This document shows, piece after piece, positions 53,476 to 61,998 of a stretch of 64,000 nt of DNA (positions within the stretch are counted from its first letter, which is position 1; each line of letters begins with the position of its first letter). The notes under the pieces are model-generated. The model saw only the letters and a program-made list of their open reading frames with translations. It was not told the origin of the DNA and did not search any database. The translations under genes and the position numbers were made by a program. The stretch is from Methylobacterium sp. Leaf91 (GTDB taxonomy: Bacteria; Pseudomonadota; Alphaproteobacteria; Rhizobiales; Beijerinckiaceae), in NCBI RefSeq assembly GCF_001422815.1, contig NZ_LMMP01000008.1:14618-78617 (forward strand), written 5' to 3'.

Positions 53476-54231
53476 TTGACCAAAACACCAAGCGTTTTCG
53501 CGAACCTCCGCATCCAGAACGACACGGCTCTTCCGATGTATCGGCAGCTGGAGCACCAGTTCCGGGCCATGATTACGGACGGTGTTCTTGGTCCCGGAGC
53601 CACGCTGCCAGCCGAACGGAAGCTTGCGCAGGATCTCGGCATCAGCAGGAAGACCGTCCAGCAATGCTACGACGCTCTGCGCCAGCAGCGGCTGGTGAGC
53701 GCGCATGGCCGCAACGGCTACATCGTGGAAGACGGTTTCCGGCGCATCAAGCCCGGGATGGAGCGCCTCAAGGGCTTCACCGAGGAGATGCACGAGTTGG
53801 GTCGCGTCCCCTCTTCCCGCATTCTCGAACGGACGATCGGCGAGGACCGCTCCATCGCCTCGATCTTCGGTCTCTCGTCCACGGCCCGGTTCCTCCGACT
53901 CGTGCGTGTGCGCATGGGGGACGGCATTCCCCTCTCCGTGGAGAAGGCCTGGTACGATCTCGGTCTCGCGCCCGGCCTCGCCGAGGTCGACCTGTCGGGG
54001 TCCATCTATGCCCGCCTCGCCGAGTGCGGCGTTCCCCTGGTCGATTGCGAGCAGACCATCGAGGCCGCCTCCCCCGAGGCGCAGGAATGCGCGATCTTCG
54101 GCTTTTCCGAGCCGCTTCCCTGCCTGCTGATCAAGCGCCGCTCCTACGGCACCGATTCCCGCTTGATCGAGTATGTCGAAGGGCTCTTCCGCGGCGATGC
54201 CTACGCCTACCGGCTGCGCCTGCGCACATAA
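53476..54231 (+). CDS. GntR-family regulator with UTRA domain
   Basis: 251 residues from a TTG at 53476; the ATG at 53536 would cut into the N-terminus. The winged helix-turn-helix reads LPMYRQLEHQFRAMITDGVL and LPAERKLAQDLGISRKTVQQ. The C-terminal UTRA domain (about 85-245) binds a small ligand, commonly a sugar phosphate; FLRLVRVRMGDGIPLSVEKA and YVEGLFRGDAYAYRLRLR are typical. Its probable target is the divergent PfkB gene, so the ligand may be that kinase's substrate or product. Confidence 0.9.
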   Translation: MTKTPSVFANLRIQNDTALPMYRQLEHQFRAMITDGVLGPGATLPAERKLAQDLGISRKTVQQCYDALRQQRLVSAHGRNGYIVEDGFRRIKPGMERLKGFTEEMHELGRVPSSRILERTIGEDRSIASIFGLSSTARFLRLVRVRMGDGIPLSVEKAWYDLGLAPGLAEVDLSGSIYARLAECGVPLVDCEQTIEAASPEAQECAIFGFSEPLPCLLIKRRSYGTDSRLIEYVEGLFRGDAYAYRLRLRT

Positions 54232-54602
54232 GGACGAAGGCAACGGCCGGACCGACGGGCATCTCCCGTTTTGGTACCAGTCAAGGGTACCATTCTCTTT
54301 CCAAAATATGTGAATACTGTGGAATTGCTGCTTTTGGACCCATTTTGGTAGCGGCCATTACTTTTGCGTGATAGCCGTGGAGGCAATCGGAGCAGCCGAT
54401 TCGAGGCCGATGTCCCCAAGGCATGGGCGTGATCGTCTTCATCGCTATGTGCAACTTGGAAATGCTGAGTGGCCGAACAGGTCATTTTCCGAGAGATACA
54501 GGTTTCGGAAGATTAGAAACGACGAGTGATTGTTTGGTTGCCGCCTTGTCGGAAGGGTTTCGATGAAATCCAGTTCTTGTCGCGATGGCTCGGAGTTTCG
54601 GT
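54232..54602. other. Intergenic region with a repeated ATTTTGGTA-like word
   Basis: About 370 bases. The words GTTTTGGTACC (54268-54278) and ATTTTGGTAGC (54343-54353) form a direct repeat about 75 bases apart, and TACCAGTCAAGGGTACC includes a short inverted repeat. These could be operator sites. No gene was recognised. Confidence 0.4.
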
Positions 54603-54824
54603 ATGGCTAACCATTACTGCCTCGATCCCCTCGACCCTTCTGGGGAGGCGGAAGTGTTCGTTGTTTTCGAAGGCAAGTATCCGAATGTGCGTCTGCTCTC
54701 GGTCATCAGCCGGGATCACGATGACATCCTCGCGGATCTGGTGGAGGAGCAGCGGCGCGATCTGATCCGCGAAATCGGAGCCTTCTACCGCCCTCCCCTG
54801 ACCGCGGGGGCAGCGGCGCCGTAG
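54603..54824 (+). CDS. Small hypothetical protein
   Basis: 73 residues, opening MANHYCLDPLDPSGEAEVFV and rich in Asp/Glu (DHDDILADLVEEQRRDLIRE). GGAG lies 8 bases before the ATG at 54603, which favours it over the ATG at 54585. No membrane segment or known family. It lies 177 bases upstream of ureE, in the same direction, but a link to urease is not evident. Confidence 0.5.
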   Translation: MANHYCLDPLDPSGEAEVFVVFEGKYPNVRLLSVISRDHDDILADLVEEQRRDLIREIGAFYRPPLTAGAAAP

Positions 54825-55001
54825 CGCGACGAGTTCGCCCCGGCATCAGGGCCCGTCCTGCGTCTTACCGCTTGAATGGGGAAAGATGGCTGCAAGCGAT
54901 TGCAGTGGACGCGTTTCGATATACGTTCGCCCGAAAGCTGGCGGCCCGGAACGACTGAGCCTGATCTCGTCTCCCGGACCTTGCGGGGAAGCGGATACCG
55001 A

Positions 55002-55466
55002 ATGCGCGTCATCGACCGTATCGTAGGCAGCAGGCTCGATCCAGAGATCGCGCACCGCCTGCATCATCTCGATCACCGCCATGCCGTCGACATCCTGGCG
55101 ATCGACAGCGCCGACATGGCCCGGCGGCGGTTACGGGCGACGACGAGGGGCGGTGAGGAGATCGCCATCGCCCTGCCCCGCGAGGAAACCCTGTTCGACG
55201 GCGCCGTTCTTATCCTGGATGCGGACCGCGCCGTGGTGGTGCGGGTCGGGGCGGAACGCTGGCTTCGGCTCGCGCCCAGGGACAAGATCGCCGCCCTCGA
55301 ACTTGGCTACCACGCCGGCAACCTGCATTGGCGCGTCCGGTTCGATGGTGACGATCTTCTCGTCGCGCTCGAAGGTCCTCCGGAAGATTATCTGGCGCGC
55401 CTCGGCGATCTCGTCTCTGGCGGACGCGTGACGCATGGACTCGACGCTCGGAACGAGGCCGCCTGA
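55002..55466 (+). CDS. ureE: Urease accessory protein UreE
   Basis: 154 residues. The N-terminal peptide-binding domain is followed by the metal-binding domain with ELGYHAGNLHW, whose His is the conserved interfacial nickel ligand. The C-terminus is not His-rich. There is instead a His cluster near residue 20 (HRLHHLDHRH), which may add metal-binding capacity. UreE delivers nickel to the UreG-UreF-UreD complex in the cytosol. I chose the ATG at 55002, where homology begins. It is the first gene of the urease operon; its stop overlaps the ATG of ureF. Confidence 0.9.
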   Translation: MRVIDRIVGSRLDPEIAHRLHHLDHRHAVDILAIDSADMARRRLRATTRGGEEIAIALPREETLFDGAVLILDADRAVVVRVGAERWLRLAPRDKIAALELGYHAGNLHWRVRFDGDDLLVALEGPPEDYLARLGDLVSGGRVTHGLDARNEAA

Positions 55467-56164
55467 TGCTGCAGCGGCTCATTGCCCTGCAGCAGGCGGA
55501 TTCGGCCTTTCCAAGCGGTAGCTTCGCTTTCTCGAATGGGATCGAGGGGCTTGCGGCGCTACTCGACGGCCTCGGCGGGGCCGAACTGGGCCATGCGGTC
55601 GAGGCCGTTCTACGTCACCGCTGGGCCGGCAGCGACCGGGTCGCCTTGGTTCTGGCGCACCGGGCGGCGGGGGATCTCGCGCGGCTCGCCCAGATCGATG
55701 CCGCCATGGAGGCGGCCTGCCTGCCCGAGCCGATGCGCACGGGCAGCCGCCGCAACGGTGGTGCGCTGCTCGCCGCCCATACCCGCATCGGGACGGCGGG
55801 GGCCGACGGGTTGCAACGCGCCGTGCGCGACGGCCGCCTTCTCGGGCATCTGGCGGTGATGCAGGGCGCGCTGTGGCGATCCCTCGGTCTGGACGAAACG
55901 GCGATCACCGAGATCGCCGGCTACCAATGTGCCACTGCCCTCGTCACCGCGTCCGTCAGGCTCGGGCTGGTCGGCGCCATCGAGGCTCAGCGCATCCTGA
56001 CCGCCCTGATGCCGGTTCTGGCGGAGATTGCGGCCCAACCTATGCAGGGAGCGGCCCGTGACGACAGGGAAAGCCCGGACATCATGCTCGTTGCCTTCAC
56101 ACCGCTGATCGAGATCGCCACCATGCGCCATGCGCGGGCCGATCTGCGCTTGTTCGCGAATTGA
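55466..56164 (+). CDS. ureF: Urease accessory protein UreF
   Basis: 232 residues, all-helical. The N-terminal ALQQADSAFPSGSFAFSNGIEG is the UreF signature. UreF gates UreG's GTPase and, with UreD, docks onto apo-urease. It starts one base inside the ureE stop and ends 175 bases before the fused structural gene. Confidence 0.9.
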   Translation: MLQRLIALQQADSAFPSGSFAFSNGIEGLAALLDGLGGAELGHAVEAVLRHRWAGSDRVALVLAHRAAGDLARLAQIDAAMEAACLPEPMRTGSRRNGGALLAAHTRIGTAGADGLQRAVRDGRLLGHLAVMQGALWRSLGLDETAITEIAGYQCATALVTASVRLGLVGAIEAQRILTALMPVLAEIAAQPMQGAARDDRESPDIMLVAFTPLIEIATMRHARADLRLFAN

Positions 56165-56339
56165 GGTGCGGTTCCGGAAGGCGGGCCCCGATTGTCACCT
56201 TCGAGCCCGCAGCGCCCCGATCGATCTGTGGTTTGCCGACCCGCGGTCTTTTGATCCGCGGTTTCTTGATTCACGTCTTGCCGCATGGCGGCTCGGAAGA
56301 CCCGCCTCCTTCTGCCGCGTCATGCGTTGAGGATTGCCC

Positions 56340-57035
56340 ATGCTGCTGACACCGACCGAACTCGAACGGCTGACCATCTTCACGGCGGCGGAACTGGCAC
56401 GGAAGCGTCGCGCGCGCGGCCTCAAGCTCAATTATCCGGAGGCTGTCGCCATCATCACCGACGAGATCCTCGAAGGCGCCCGCGACGGGCGCAGCGTCGC
56501 CGATCTGATCGGGTGGGGCTCGACCATCCTGACCACCGGGGATGTCATGCCCGGCATCGCCGCCATGCTGCCGATCCTGCAGGTCGAGGGCGTGTTCCCC
56601 GACGGGACCAAGCTCGTCACCGTGCACGAGCCGATCCGGCCCGCCGAAGGGGCGCCGGCCGATACGCTGGAGCCCGGCGCCATCCTGCCCGCCGAGGGGG
56701 AGATCGAGCTGTCCGCAGGGCGTCCCCGCACGACTATCGAGGTGGTCAATACCGGCGACCGTCCGGTGCAGATCGGGTCGCATTACCACTTCTTCGAGGT
56801 CAACCGCGCCCTCGACTTCGATCGTGAAGCGGCGCTCGGCCTGCGCCTCGATATCCCGGCCGGCACTGCGGTGCGGTTCGAGCCGGGCCAGCGCAAGACC
56901 GTGACCCTGGTGGGGTTCGGCGGCGAACGCCGGCTCACCGGGCTGAACGACCTGACCCAGGGGACGATCGATACGCCGGCGGACCGCGCCGCCGCCCTGG
57001 CGCGGGCCAAAGCCGGCGGCTTCAAGGGTGCCTAG
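56340..57035 (+). CDS. ureAB: Urease gamma-beta fusion subunit (UreA-UreB)
   Basis: 231 residues. Residues 1-100 are UreA ([60 protein letters not shown] with [10 protein letters not shown]). Residues about 120-230 are UreB ([52 protein letters not shown]). The two are joined by a short linker as in Helicobacter UreA. A TTG at 56334 precedes the chosen ATG. With UreC it forms the cytosolic urease that hydrolyses urea to ammonia and carbamate. Confidence 0.93.
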   Translation: MLLTPTELERLTIFTAAELARKRRARGLKLNYPEAVAIITDEILEGARDGRSVADLIGWGSTILTTGDVMPGIAAMLPILQVEGVFPDGTKLVTVHEPIRPAEGAPADTLEPGAILPAEGEIELSAGRPRTTIEVVNTGDRPVQIGSHYHFFEVNRALDFDREAALGLRLDIPAGTAVRFEPGQRKTVTLVGFGGERRLTGLNDLTQGTIDTPADRAAALARAKAGGFKGA

Positions 57036-57056
57036 AAGTCCGGGCGTGTCAGACCG

Positions 57057-57085
57057 GACGACGATGAGGAGACCTCATCGTCGTC
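57057..57085 (+). promoter_or_regulatory. Perfect hairpin between ureAB and ureC
   Basis: A perfect 13-base stem (GACGACGATGAGG and CCTCATCGTCGTC) with a 3-base AGA loop, in a gap of 144 bases inside the urease operon. No T-run follows, so it is more likely an mRNA stability or processing element than a terminator. Confidence 0.6.
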
Positions 57086-57179
57086 TGCCCGCGCGACGGC
57101 GCGGCGGCGGGCGTCCGCCGAACGCACTGATCCCGGCCATCGGTCAAGATCAGTGCCGCTTGGTATCAAGGAGACGATC

Positions 57180-58892
57180 ATGGTGACGATCCCCCGCCGC
57201 GACTACGCCGCCCTCTACGGTCCCACCACGGGGGACGGCGTGCGCCTCGCCGACACCTCCCTCGTCGCCGTCGTGGAGAAGGATTACGCCGTCTACGGCG
57301 ACGAATGCCTGCATGGCGGCGGCAAGACCCTGCGCGACGGGATCGGCATGGCGCCCGGCATCACCTCGGCCGAGGGCGCCCTCGATTTTCTGCTCTGCAA
57401 CGTCCTCGTCATCGATCCCGTGCTCGGCATCGTGAAGGGCGATCTCGGCATCCGCCACGGCAAGATCGTCGGCATCGGCAAGGCCGGCAACCCGGCGATC
57501 ATGGACGGGGTCGATCCGCGGCTCATCGTGTCCGCCGGCACCACGGTGCGCGATTGCGAGGGGCTGATCGCGACGCCGGGCGCCATCGACGTCCATGTCC
57601 ATTTCGATTCCGCGGGCTTGCCTGACCACGCCATCGCGTCGGGCATCACCACCCTGCTCGGCGGCTCGCTCGGGCCGATCACCGTGGGCATCGATTCCGG
57701 GGGGCCGTTCAACACGGGCAAGATGCTCCAGGCGGCCGAGCATTGGCCGGTGAATTTCGGCTTCCTTGGCCGTGGCAACACCCACAAGCCGGCGGCCCTC
57801 AAGGAGCAGTTGGAGACCGGTGTGCTCGGCCTGAAGATCCACGAGGATTGGGGGGCGATGCCCTCGGCCATCGATGCCTGCCTGGGATTCGCCGACGAGC
57901 ACGATTTCCAGGTCCAGCTCCACACCGACACGCTCAACGAATCCGGCTTCGTCGAGGACACGCTCGCCGCCATCGGCGGCCGGGTGATCCACATGTATCA
58001 CACGGAAGGGGCCGGCGGCGGGCACGCGCCGGACATCATCCGCGTCGCCGGCCTGCCCCATTGCCTGCCCTCGTCGACGAACCCCACCAATCCCTACACG
58101 GTGAACACGTTCGACGAGCATCTCGACATGACGATGGTGTGCCACCACCTCAACCCGGCCCTGCCGGAGGACGTGGCCTTCGCCGAGAGCCGCATCCGCG
58201 CCCAGACCATCGCCGCCGAGGACGTGCTGCACGATATCGGCGCGATCTCGATGCTCGGCTCCGACAGCCAGGGCATGGGCCGCATCCACGAGGTGATCTG
58301 CCGGACTTGGCAGCTCGCTTCCAAGATGAAGGACCAGCGCGGCAGCCTGCCCGAGGACCGGGCCGGCTTCGGCGACAATGCCCGGATCAAGCGCTACATC
58401 GCCAAATACACGATCAATGCGGCGCGCACCTTCGGTATTGCCGATCACATCGGCTCTCTCGAAGAAGGCAAGATGGCCGACATCGTTCTGTGGCGGCCCG
58501 CCTTCTTCGGCATCAAGCCCGAACTCGTCATCAAGGGCGGCTTCATCGCCTGGGGCGCCATGGGCGATTCCGCTGCGTCGCTGATGACCTGCGAACCGAT
58601 GCTGCTGCGCCCGCAATGGGGCGCGTTCGGCCTCGCCAAGCAAGGGCTCTCGGCCTGTTTCGTCCATCCGCTGGCGATCGAGCGGGGCCTGCGCGACGAA
58701 CTTGGCCTGCGCAAGGCGCTGCTGCCGGCCCATGGCACCCGGACGCTCAGCAAGGCCGATATGCTCTGGAACGACGCCTGCCCCGATATCCGCGTCGATC
58801 CCCAGACCTTCGACGTCTTCGTCGACGGGGCCATCGCGACCTGCGAACCGGCCAAGGTCCTCCCCCTCGCCCAACGCTACATGCTGCGCTGA
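57180..58892 (+). CDS. ureC: Urease alpha subunit UreC, divergent type
   Basis: 570 residues. The nickel ligands are all visible: [10 protein letters not shown] for the His pair, GLKIHEDWG for the carbamylated Lys and a His, [25 protein letters not shown], and [10 protein letters not shown] for the Asp. The flap [20 protein letters not shown] keeps its Cys, His and Arg. It differs from the main UreC family around residues 135-190: the usual HIHWICPQ-like stretch is replaced by [10 protein letters not shown] and the following glycine loop differs. It should be catalytically active. I chose the ATG at 57180 ([15 protein letters not shown]). Its stop overlaps the ureG start. Confidence 0.95.
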   Translation: MVTIPRRDYAALYGPTTGDGVRLADTSLVAVVEKDYAVYGDECLHGGGKTLRDGIGMAPGITSAEGALDFLLCNVLVIDPVLGIVKGDLGIRHGKIVGIGKAGNPAIMDGVDPRLIVSAGTTVRDCEGLIATPGAIDVHVHFDSAGLPDHAIASGITTLLGGSLGPITVGIDSGGPFNTGKMLQAAEHWPVNFGFLGRGNTHKPAALKEQLETGVLGLKIHEDWGAMPSAIDACLGFADEHDFQVQLHTDTLNESGFVEDTLAAIGGRVIHMYHTEGAGGGHAPDIIRVAGLPHCLPSSTNPTNPYTVNTFDEHLDMTMVCHHLNPALPEDVAFAESRIRAQTIAAEDVLHDIGAISMLGSDSQGMGRIHEVICRTWQLASKMKDQRGSLPEDRAGFGDNARIKRYIAKYTINAARTFGIADHIGSLEEGKMADIVLWRPAFFGIKPELVIKGGFIAWGAMGDSAASLMTCEPMLLRPQWGAFGLAKQGLSACFVHPLAIERGLRDELGLRKALLPAHGTRTLSKADMLWNDACPDIRVDPQTFDVFVDGAIATCEPAKVLPLAQRYMLR

Positions 58893-59542
58893 TGCTCAAG
58901 ACCGCAATGACTCTCACCCCATCTCCTGCCCGCGCCAGTGCCGCGCGGATCGGCATCGGCGGACCGGTCGGCTCGGGGAAGACGGCGTTGATCGAGCGTC
59001 TGATCCCGGTCCTGGCGGGGCGCGGCGTCGATCTCGCCATCGTCACCAACGACCTCGTCACCAAGGAGGACGCGGAGCGCCTGCGCCGGTCCGGGCTGAT
59101 CGACCCGGCCCGGGTCTCGGCCGTGGAGGCCGGCGCCTGCCCGCACACGGTGATCCGCGAGGACCCGACCCTCAACATCGCCGCCGGCGACGCCCTGGAG
59201 GCGGCCTTTCCCGGCCTCGACCTCCTGATCTTCGAATCCGGGGGCGACAACCTCGCCTCCACCTTCTCCCTCGATCTGGTGGATTGGTGGATCTTCGTCA
59301 TCGACGTGGCGGGGGGCGACGATATCCCGAGGAAGCGTGGCCCCGGCGTGCTGCGTTGCGACCTTCTCGTGGTGAACAAGACCGATCTCGCCCCCCATGT
59401 GGGAATAGACCTCCCCGCCATGCTCAGCGAGGCCACTGCCGTGCGCGGCGGCAAGGCGATGATCGCCACCAATGCACGCTCGGGTGACGGAATCGACGCC
59501 GTGGCGGATGCGATCTGCCGCGCCGTGCTCTTCGCGCCTTGA
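58892..59542 (+). CDS. ureG: Urease accessory GTPase UreG
   Basis: 216 residues. P-loop [15 protein letters not shown], the metal-binding motif [11 protein letters not shown] (Cys-Pro-His), the switch-like [12 protein letters not shown] and the guanine-specificity motif [12 protein letters not shown] are all present. UreG delivers nickel to urease on GTP hydrolysis. The ATG at 58892 overlaps the ureC stop; an ATG at 58907 is also possible. Confidence 0.94.
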   Translation: MLKTAMTLTPSPARASAARIGIGGPVGSGKTALIERLIPVLAGRGVDLAIVTNDLVTKEDAERLRRSGLIDPARVSAVEAGACPHTVIREDPTLNIAAGDALEAAFPGLDLLIFESGGDNLASTFSLDLVDWWIFVIDVAGGDDIPRKRGPGVLRCDLLVVNKTDLAPHVGIDLPAMLSEATAVRGGKAMIATNARSGDGIDAVADAICRAVLFAP

Positions 59543-60408
59543 GTGACGTGGGAGAGGAGGTCCGGGGCGCCTCGCCGGAGGGAGCGGGCCGCTCGCGCCA
59601 TTCTCAGGCGCGACTCGTCTTCGTGCGCGGCGGCGGCACCACGGTGCTGTCGCGGCAGGTCGTGCCCTATCCGTTCCACATCACCCGGCCGTTCCGGATG
59701 TATCCGGACCATCCCGACATCGCGACGCTGTATCTCCAATCGGCCTCCGGCGGGCTCTACCGGGCCGACCGCCTCGGCCTCGACATCACGGCGAGGCCCG
59801 GGAGCCGGGCCCATGTCACCACCCAATCGGCCACCGTCGTGCATGATACCGGCGCCTTCGCGGCACGCCAGGACACGCGTCTGGCCATCGCCAGCGACGC
59901 GAGCCTGGCGCTCCATCCCGATCCGATGATCCTGTTTCCCGACTCGGCGCTGGATCTCGACACCCGCATCGTCGTCGGCCCGGATGCCCGCGTAATCGTC
60001 AGCGAAGGCTTCGCCAGCCACGATCCGACCGGCATGGGCCGGCCCTTCTCCCGGATTGCCCTGTCCCTACGGGTCGAGACCGAGGATGGACGCATCCTCG
60101 TCAACGAGCGCTCCACCCTCGACGGCGCGACCCTGGCAAGCCCCGCCTCCCCCATGGGCGCCTACGCGGCCTATGGTTCGATGGTGATCCTCGGGAGCGT
60201 CGATTGCCGTCCCGATATCGGCGTGCTCCAGGTCGCCGCCGAAGGAATCGGCTGCCTGTGCGGAGCGAGCCCGCTTCCGAACGCCGCCGGATTGGCCGTG
60301 CGGGTCCTCGCGCGCAATGGCGGCGCGCTGTCGACGGGCATGGATGCGGTCTTCGCGGTCACTTTCGCCGCGCTGTTCGGTGTCGCCCCCGCGCGCCGCC
60401 GTAAATGA
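59539..60408 (+). CDS. ureD: Urease accessory protein UreD
   Basis: 289 residues from a TTG at 59539 that overlaps the ureG stop by TTGA. Family features include [11 protein letters not shown] near 42-52, [14 protein letters not shown] and [10 protein letters not shown] near the end. UreD (UreH) is the scaffold that joins UreF and UreG to apo-urease. It is here the last gene, whereas ureD is often first in other operons. Confidence 0.88.
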   Translation: MSDVGEEVRGASPEGAGRSRHSQARLVFVRGGGTTVLSRQVVPYPFHITRPFRMYPDHPDIATLYLQSASGGLYRADRLGLDITARPGSRAHVTTQSATVVHDTGAFAARQDTRLAIASDASLALHPDPMILFPDSALDLDTRIVVGPDARVIVSEGFASHDPTGMGRPFSRIALSLRVETEDGRILVNERSTLDGATLASPASPMGAYAAYGSMVILGSVDCRPDIGVLQVAAEGIGCLCGASPLPNAAGLAVRVLARNGGALSTGMDAVFAVTFAALFGVAPARRRK

Positions 60409-60410
60409 GG

Positions 60411-60440
60411 ACGGGACGGGACGGGACTGGACTGGATCGG
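60411..60440 (+). repeat. Pentamer tandem repeat
   Basis: ACGGG three times, ACTGG twice, then ATCGG, directly after the ureD stop. A short simple-sequence array that could vary in copy number. Confidence 0.7.
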
Positions 60441-60524
60441 CGGGCGCGGGCTCCGCTCAACGGTCGTGAAGGAAAGGCGCTCAGCCTGCCCAGCAATGAT
60501 GCACCATGCAGCCAATTTACCCTT

Positions 60525-60543
60525 TAAGAAACGAAGTTTCTTA
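60525..60543 (+). promoter_or_regulatory. Short perfect hairpin upstream of urtA
   Basis: TAAGAAAC and GTTTCTTA form an 8-base perfect stem with a GAA loop, about 100 bases before urtA in an AT-richer leader. It might be an operator or the end of the ureD transcript. No T-run follows directly. Confidence 0.45.
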
Positions 60544-60644
60544 CCGACAGTGTGCCTCGGTTGAGTTGGAGTGATCCTGCTCCAGGGAGCAACCGTGGGT
60601 GGACAAAGGCATGTCCTCCGCAATGAAAAGTGGGGAACGAACCG

Positions 60645-61895
60645 ATGGCGTCGAAAGACGAAGGCACCGCTTATCTTCAGCTTCGTCGCCGGTTGTTACT
60701 CGGCCTGGCAGCAGCCCCCATCATTGCCGCTACGAGAAGCTCGTCCGTCTTTGCGGCCGATACCGTGAACACCACGGGCCTCGCCGTCACCGACACCGAA
60801 GTGACCGTCGGCATCCTCCACTCCGTCACCGGCACGATGGCGATCTCCGAGACCGGTGCCACGCAGGCCGAAAAGCTCGCCTTCGAGCAGATCAACGCCT
60901 CCGGCGGCATCCTCGGCCGCAAGATCAAGGTGATCCAGGAGGACGGCGCTTCCGACTGGCCGACCTTCGCCGAAAAGGCCAAGAAGCTCCTCGTCAACGA
61001 CCATTGCGCGGCGATCTTCGGCTGCTTCACCTCGGCTTCGCGCAAGGCGGCGCTGCCGGTGATCGAGCAGTATAACGGCCTGCTCTACTACCCGACTTTC
61101 TACGAGGGCCTGGAGCAGTCCAAGAACGTCATCTATACCGGCCAGGAAGCCACGCAGCAGATCCTCGCCAGCCTCGACTGGGTCCACAAGGAGAAGGGCG
61201 GCGACAGCTTCTTTTTCATCGGCTCGGATTACATCTGGCCGCGCACCTCGAACAAGATCGCCCGCAAGCACATCGAGAGCGTGCTCAAGGGCAAGGTCGT
61301 CGGCGAGGAGTACTTCCCCTTCGGCCACACCCAGTTCAACTCGGTGATTAACAAGATCAAGCTTACCAAGCCGAAGGTGATTTTCGTCACCGTCGTCGGC
61401 GGCTCGAACGTGGCGTTCTACAAGCAACTCAAGGCCTCCGGCATCGACCTGTCGAAACAGACCCTGCTCACCCTGTCCGTCACGGAGGACGAGGTCGAGG
61501 GCATCGGCGGCGACAACATCGCGGGCGCCTACTCCTGCATGAAGTACTTCCAGTCCATCGAGAACGAGAGCAACAAGGCCTTCGTCGGCGCCTTTCACAA
61601 GATGTGGGGCGAGAAGACCGTCATCGGCGACGTGACCCAGGCCGCCTATCTCGGCCCGTTCCTGTGGAAGATGGCCTGCGAGAAGGCTGGCTCGTTCGAT
61701 GTCGACAAAGTGGTCGCGGCGTCCCCGGGCCTGGAATTCAAGGACGCGCCGGAAGGCTATGTGCGCGTCGATCCGAACCACCACCTCTGGTCCAAGACCC
61801 GCGTCGGCAAGGCCAAGGCCGATGGCCAGTTCGAGATCGTCTATACGAGCCCCGAACTGATCAAGCCGGACCCATTCCCTAAAGGGTATCAGTAG
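60645..61895 (+). CDS. urtA: Urea ABC transporter substrate-binding protein UrtA
   Basis: About 416 residues. The N-terminus has a twin-arginine-like signal (RRRLLLGLAAAPIIAATRSS). The mature part is a type I binding fold: VTVGILHSVTGTMAISETGA, FGCFTSASRKAALPVIEQYN, LYYPTFYEGLEQSKNVIYTG. These are characteristic of UrtA and of the FmdD amide binders. It follows the urease genes by 236 bases, so urea capture and hydrolysis are linked. The permease and ATPase genes (urtBCDE) are not next to it. A GTG at 60630 is an alternative start. Confidence 0.92.
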   Translation: MASKDEGTAYLQLRRRLLLGLAAAPIIAATRSSSVFAADTVNTTGLAVTDTEVTVGILHSVTGTMAISETGATQAEKLAFEQINASGGILGRKIKVIQEDGASDWPTFAEKAKKLLVNDHCAAIFGCFTSASRKAALPVIEQYNGLLYYPTFYEGLEQSKNVIYTGQEATQQILASLDWVHKEKGGDSFFFIGSDYIWPRTSNKIARKHIESVLKGKVVGEEYFPFGHTQFNSVINKIKLTKPKVIFVTVVGGSNVAFYKQLKASGIDLSKQTLLTLSVTEDEVEGIGGDNIAGAYSCMKYFQSIENESNKAFVGAFHKMWGEKTVIGDVTQAAYLGPFLWKMACEKAGSFDVDKVVAASPGLEFKDAPEGYVRVDPNHHLWSKTRVGKAKADGQFEIVYTSPELIKPDPFPKGYQ

Positions 61896-61906
61896 ACTCT
61901 GTCGAA

Positions 61907-61987
61907 GGCGGTCCGAAGCCCGGACCGCCGTGTCGTGTCGATCGACAGGACTGCCGTCCACCCGTGAACGGATGAGACGGCAGTCCT
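61907..61987. terminator. Two hairpins between urtA and the chemoreceptor gene
   Basis: A 9-base stem (GGCGGTCCG/CGGACCGCC) at 61907-61929 and a perfect 12-base stem (AGGACTGCCGTC/GACGGCAGTCCT) at 61947-61987 lie between the convergent genes. T-runs are weak, but placement suits bidirectional termination. Confidence 0.6.
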
Positions 61988-61998
61988 TCACAAGGGAT

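Noticed and set aside
57743..58891. Upstream extension of the ureG frame
   Set aside because: It is a shadow of ureC with Arg/Ala/Gly-rich text; UreG begins at 58892.
60645..61895. UrtA as the binding protein of the Liv-type operon at 12848-17816
   Set aside because: That operon has its own binding protein, and urtA is 43 kb away and adjacent to urease genes.
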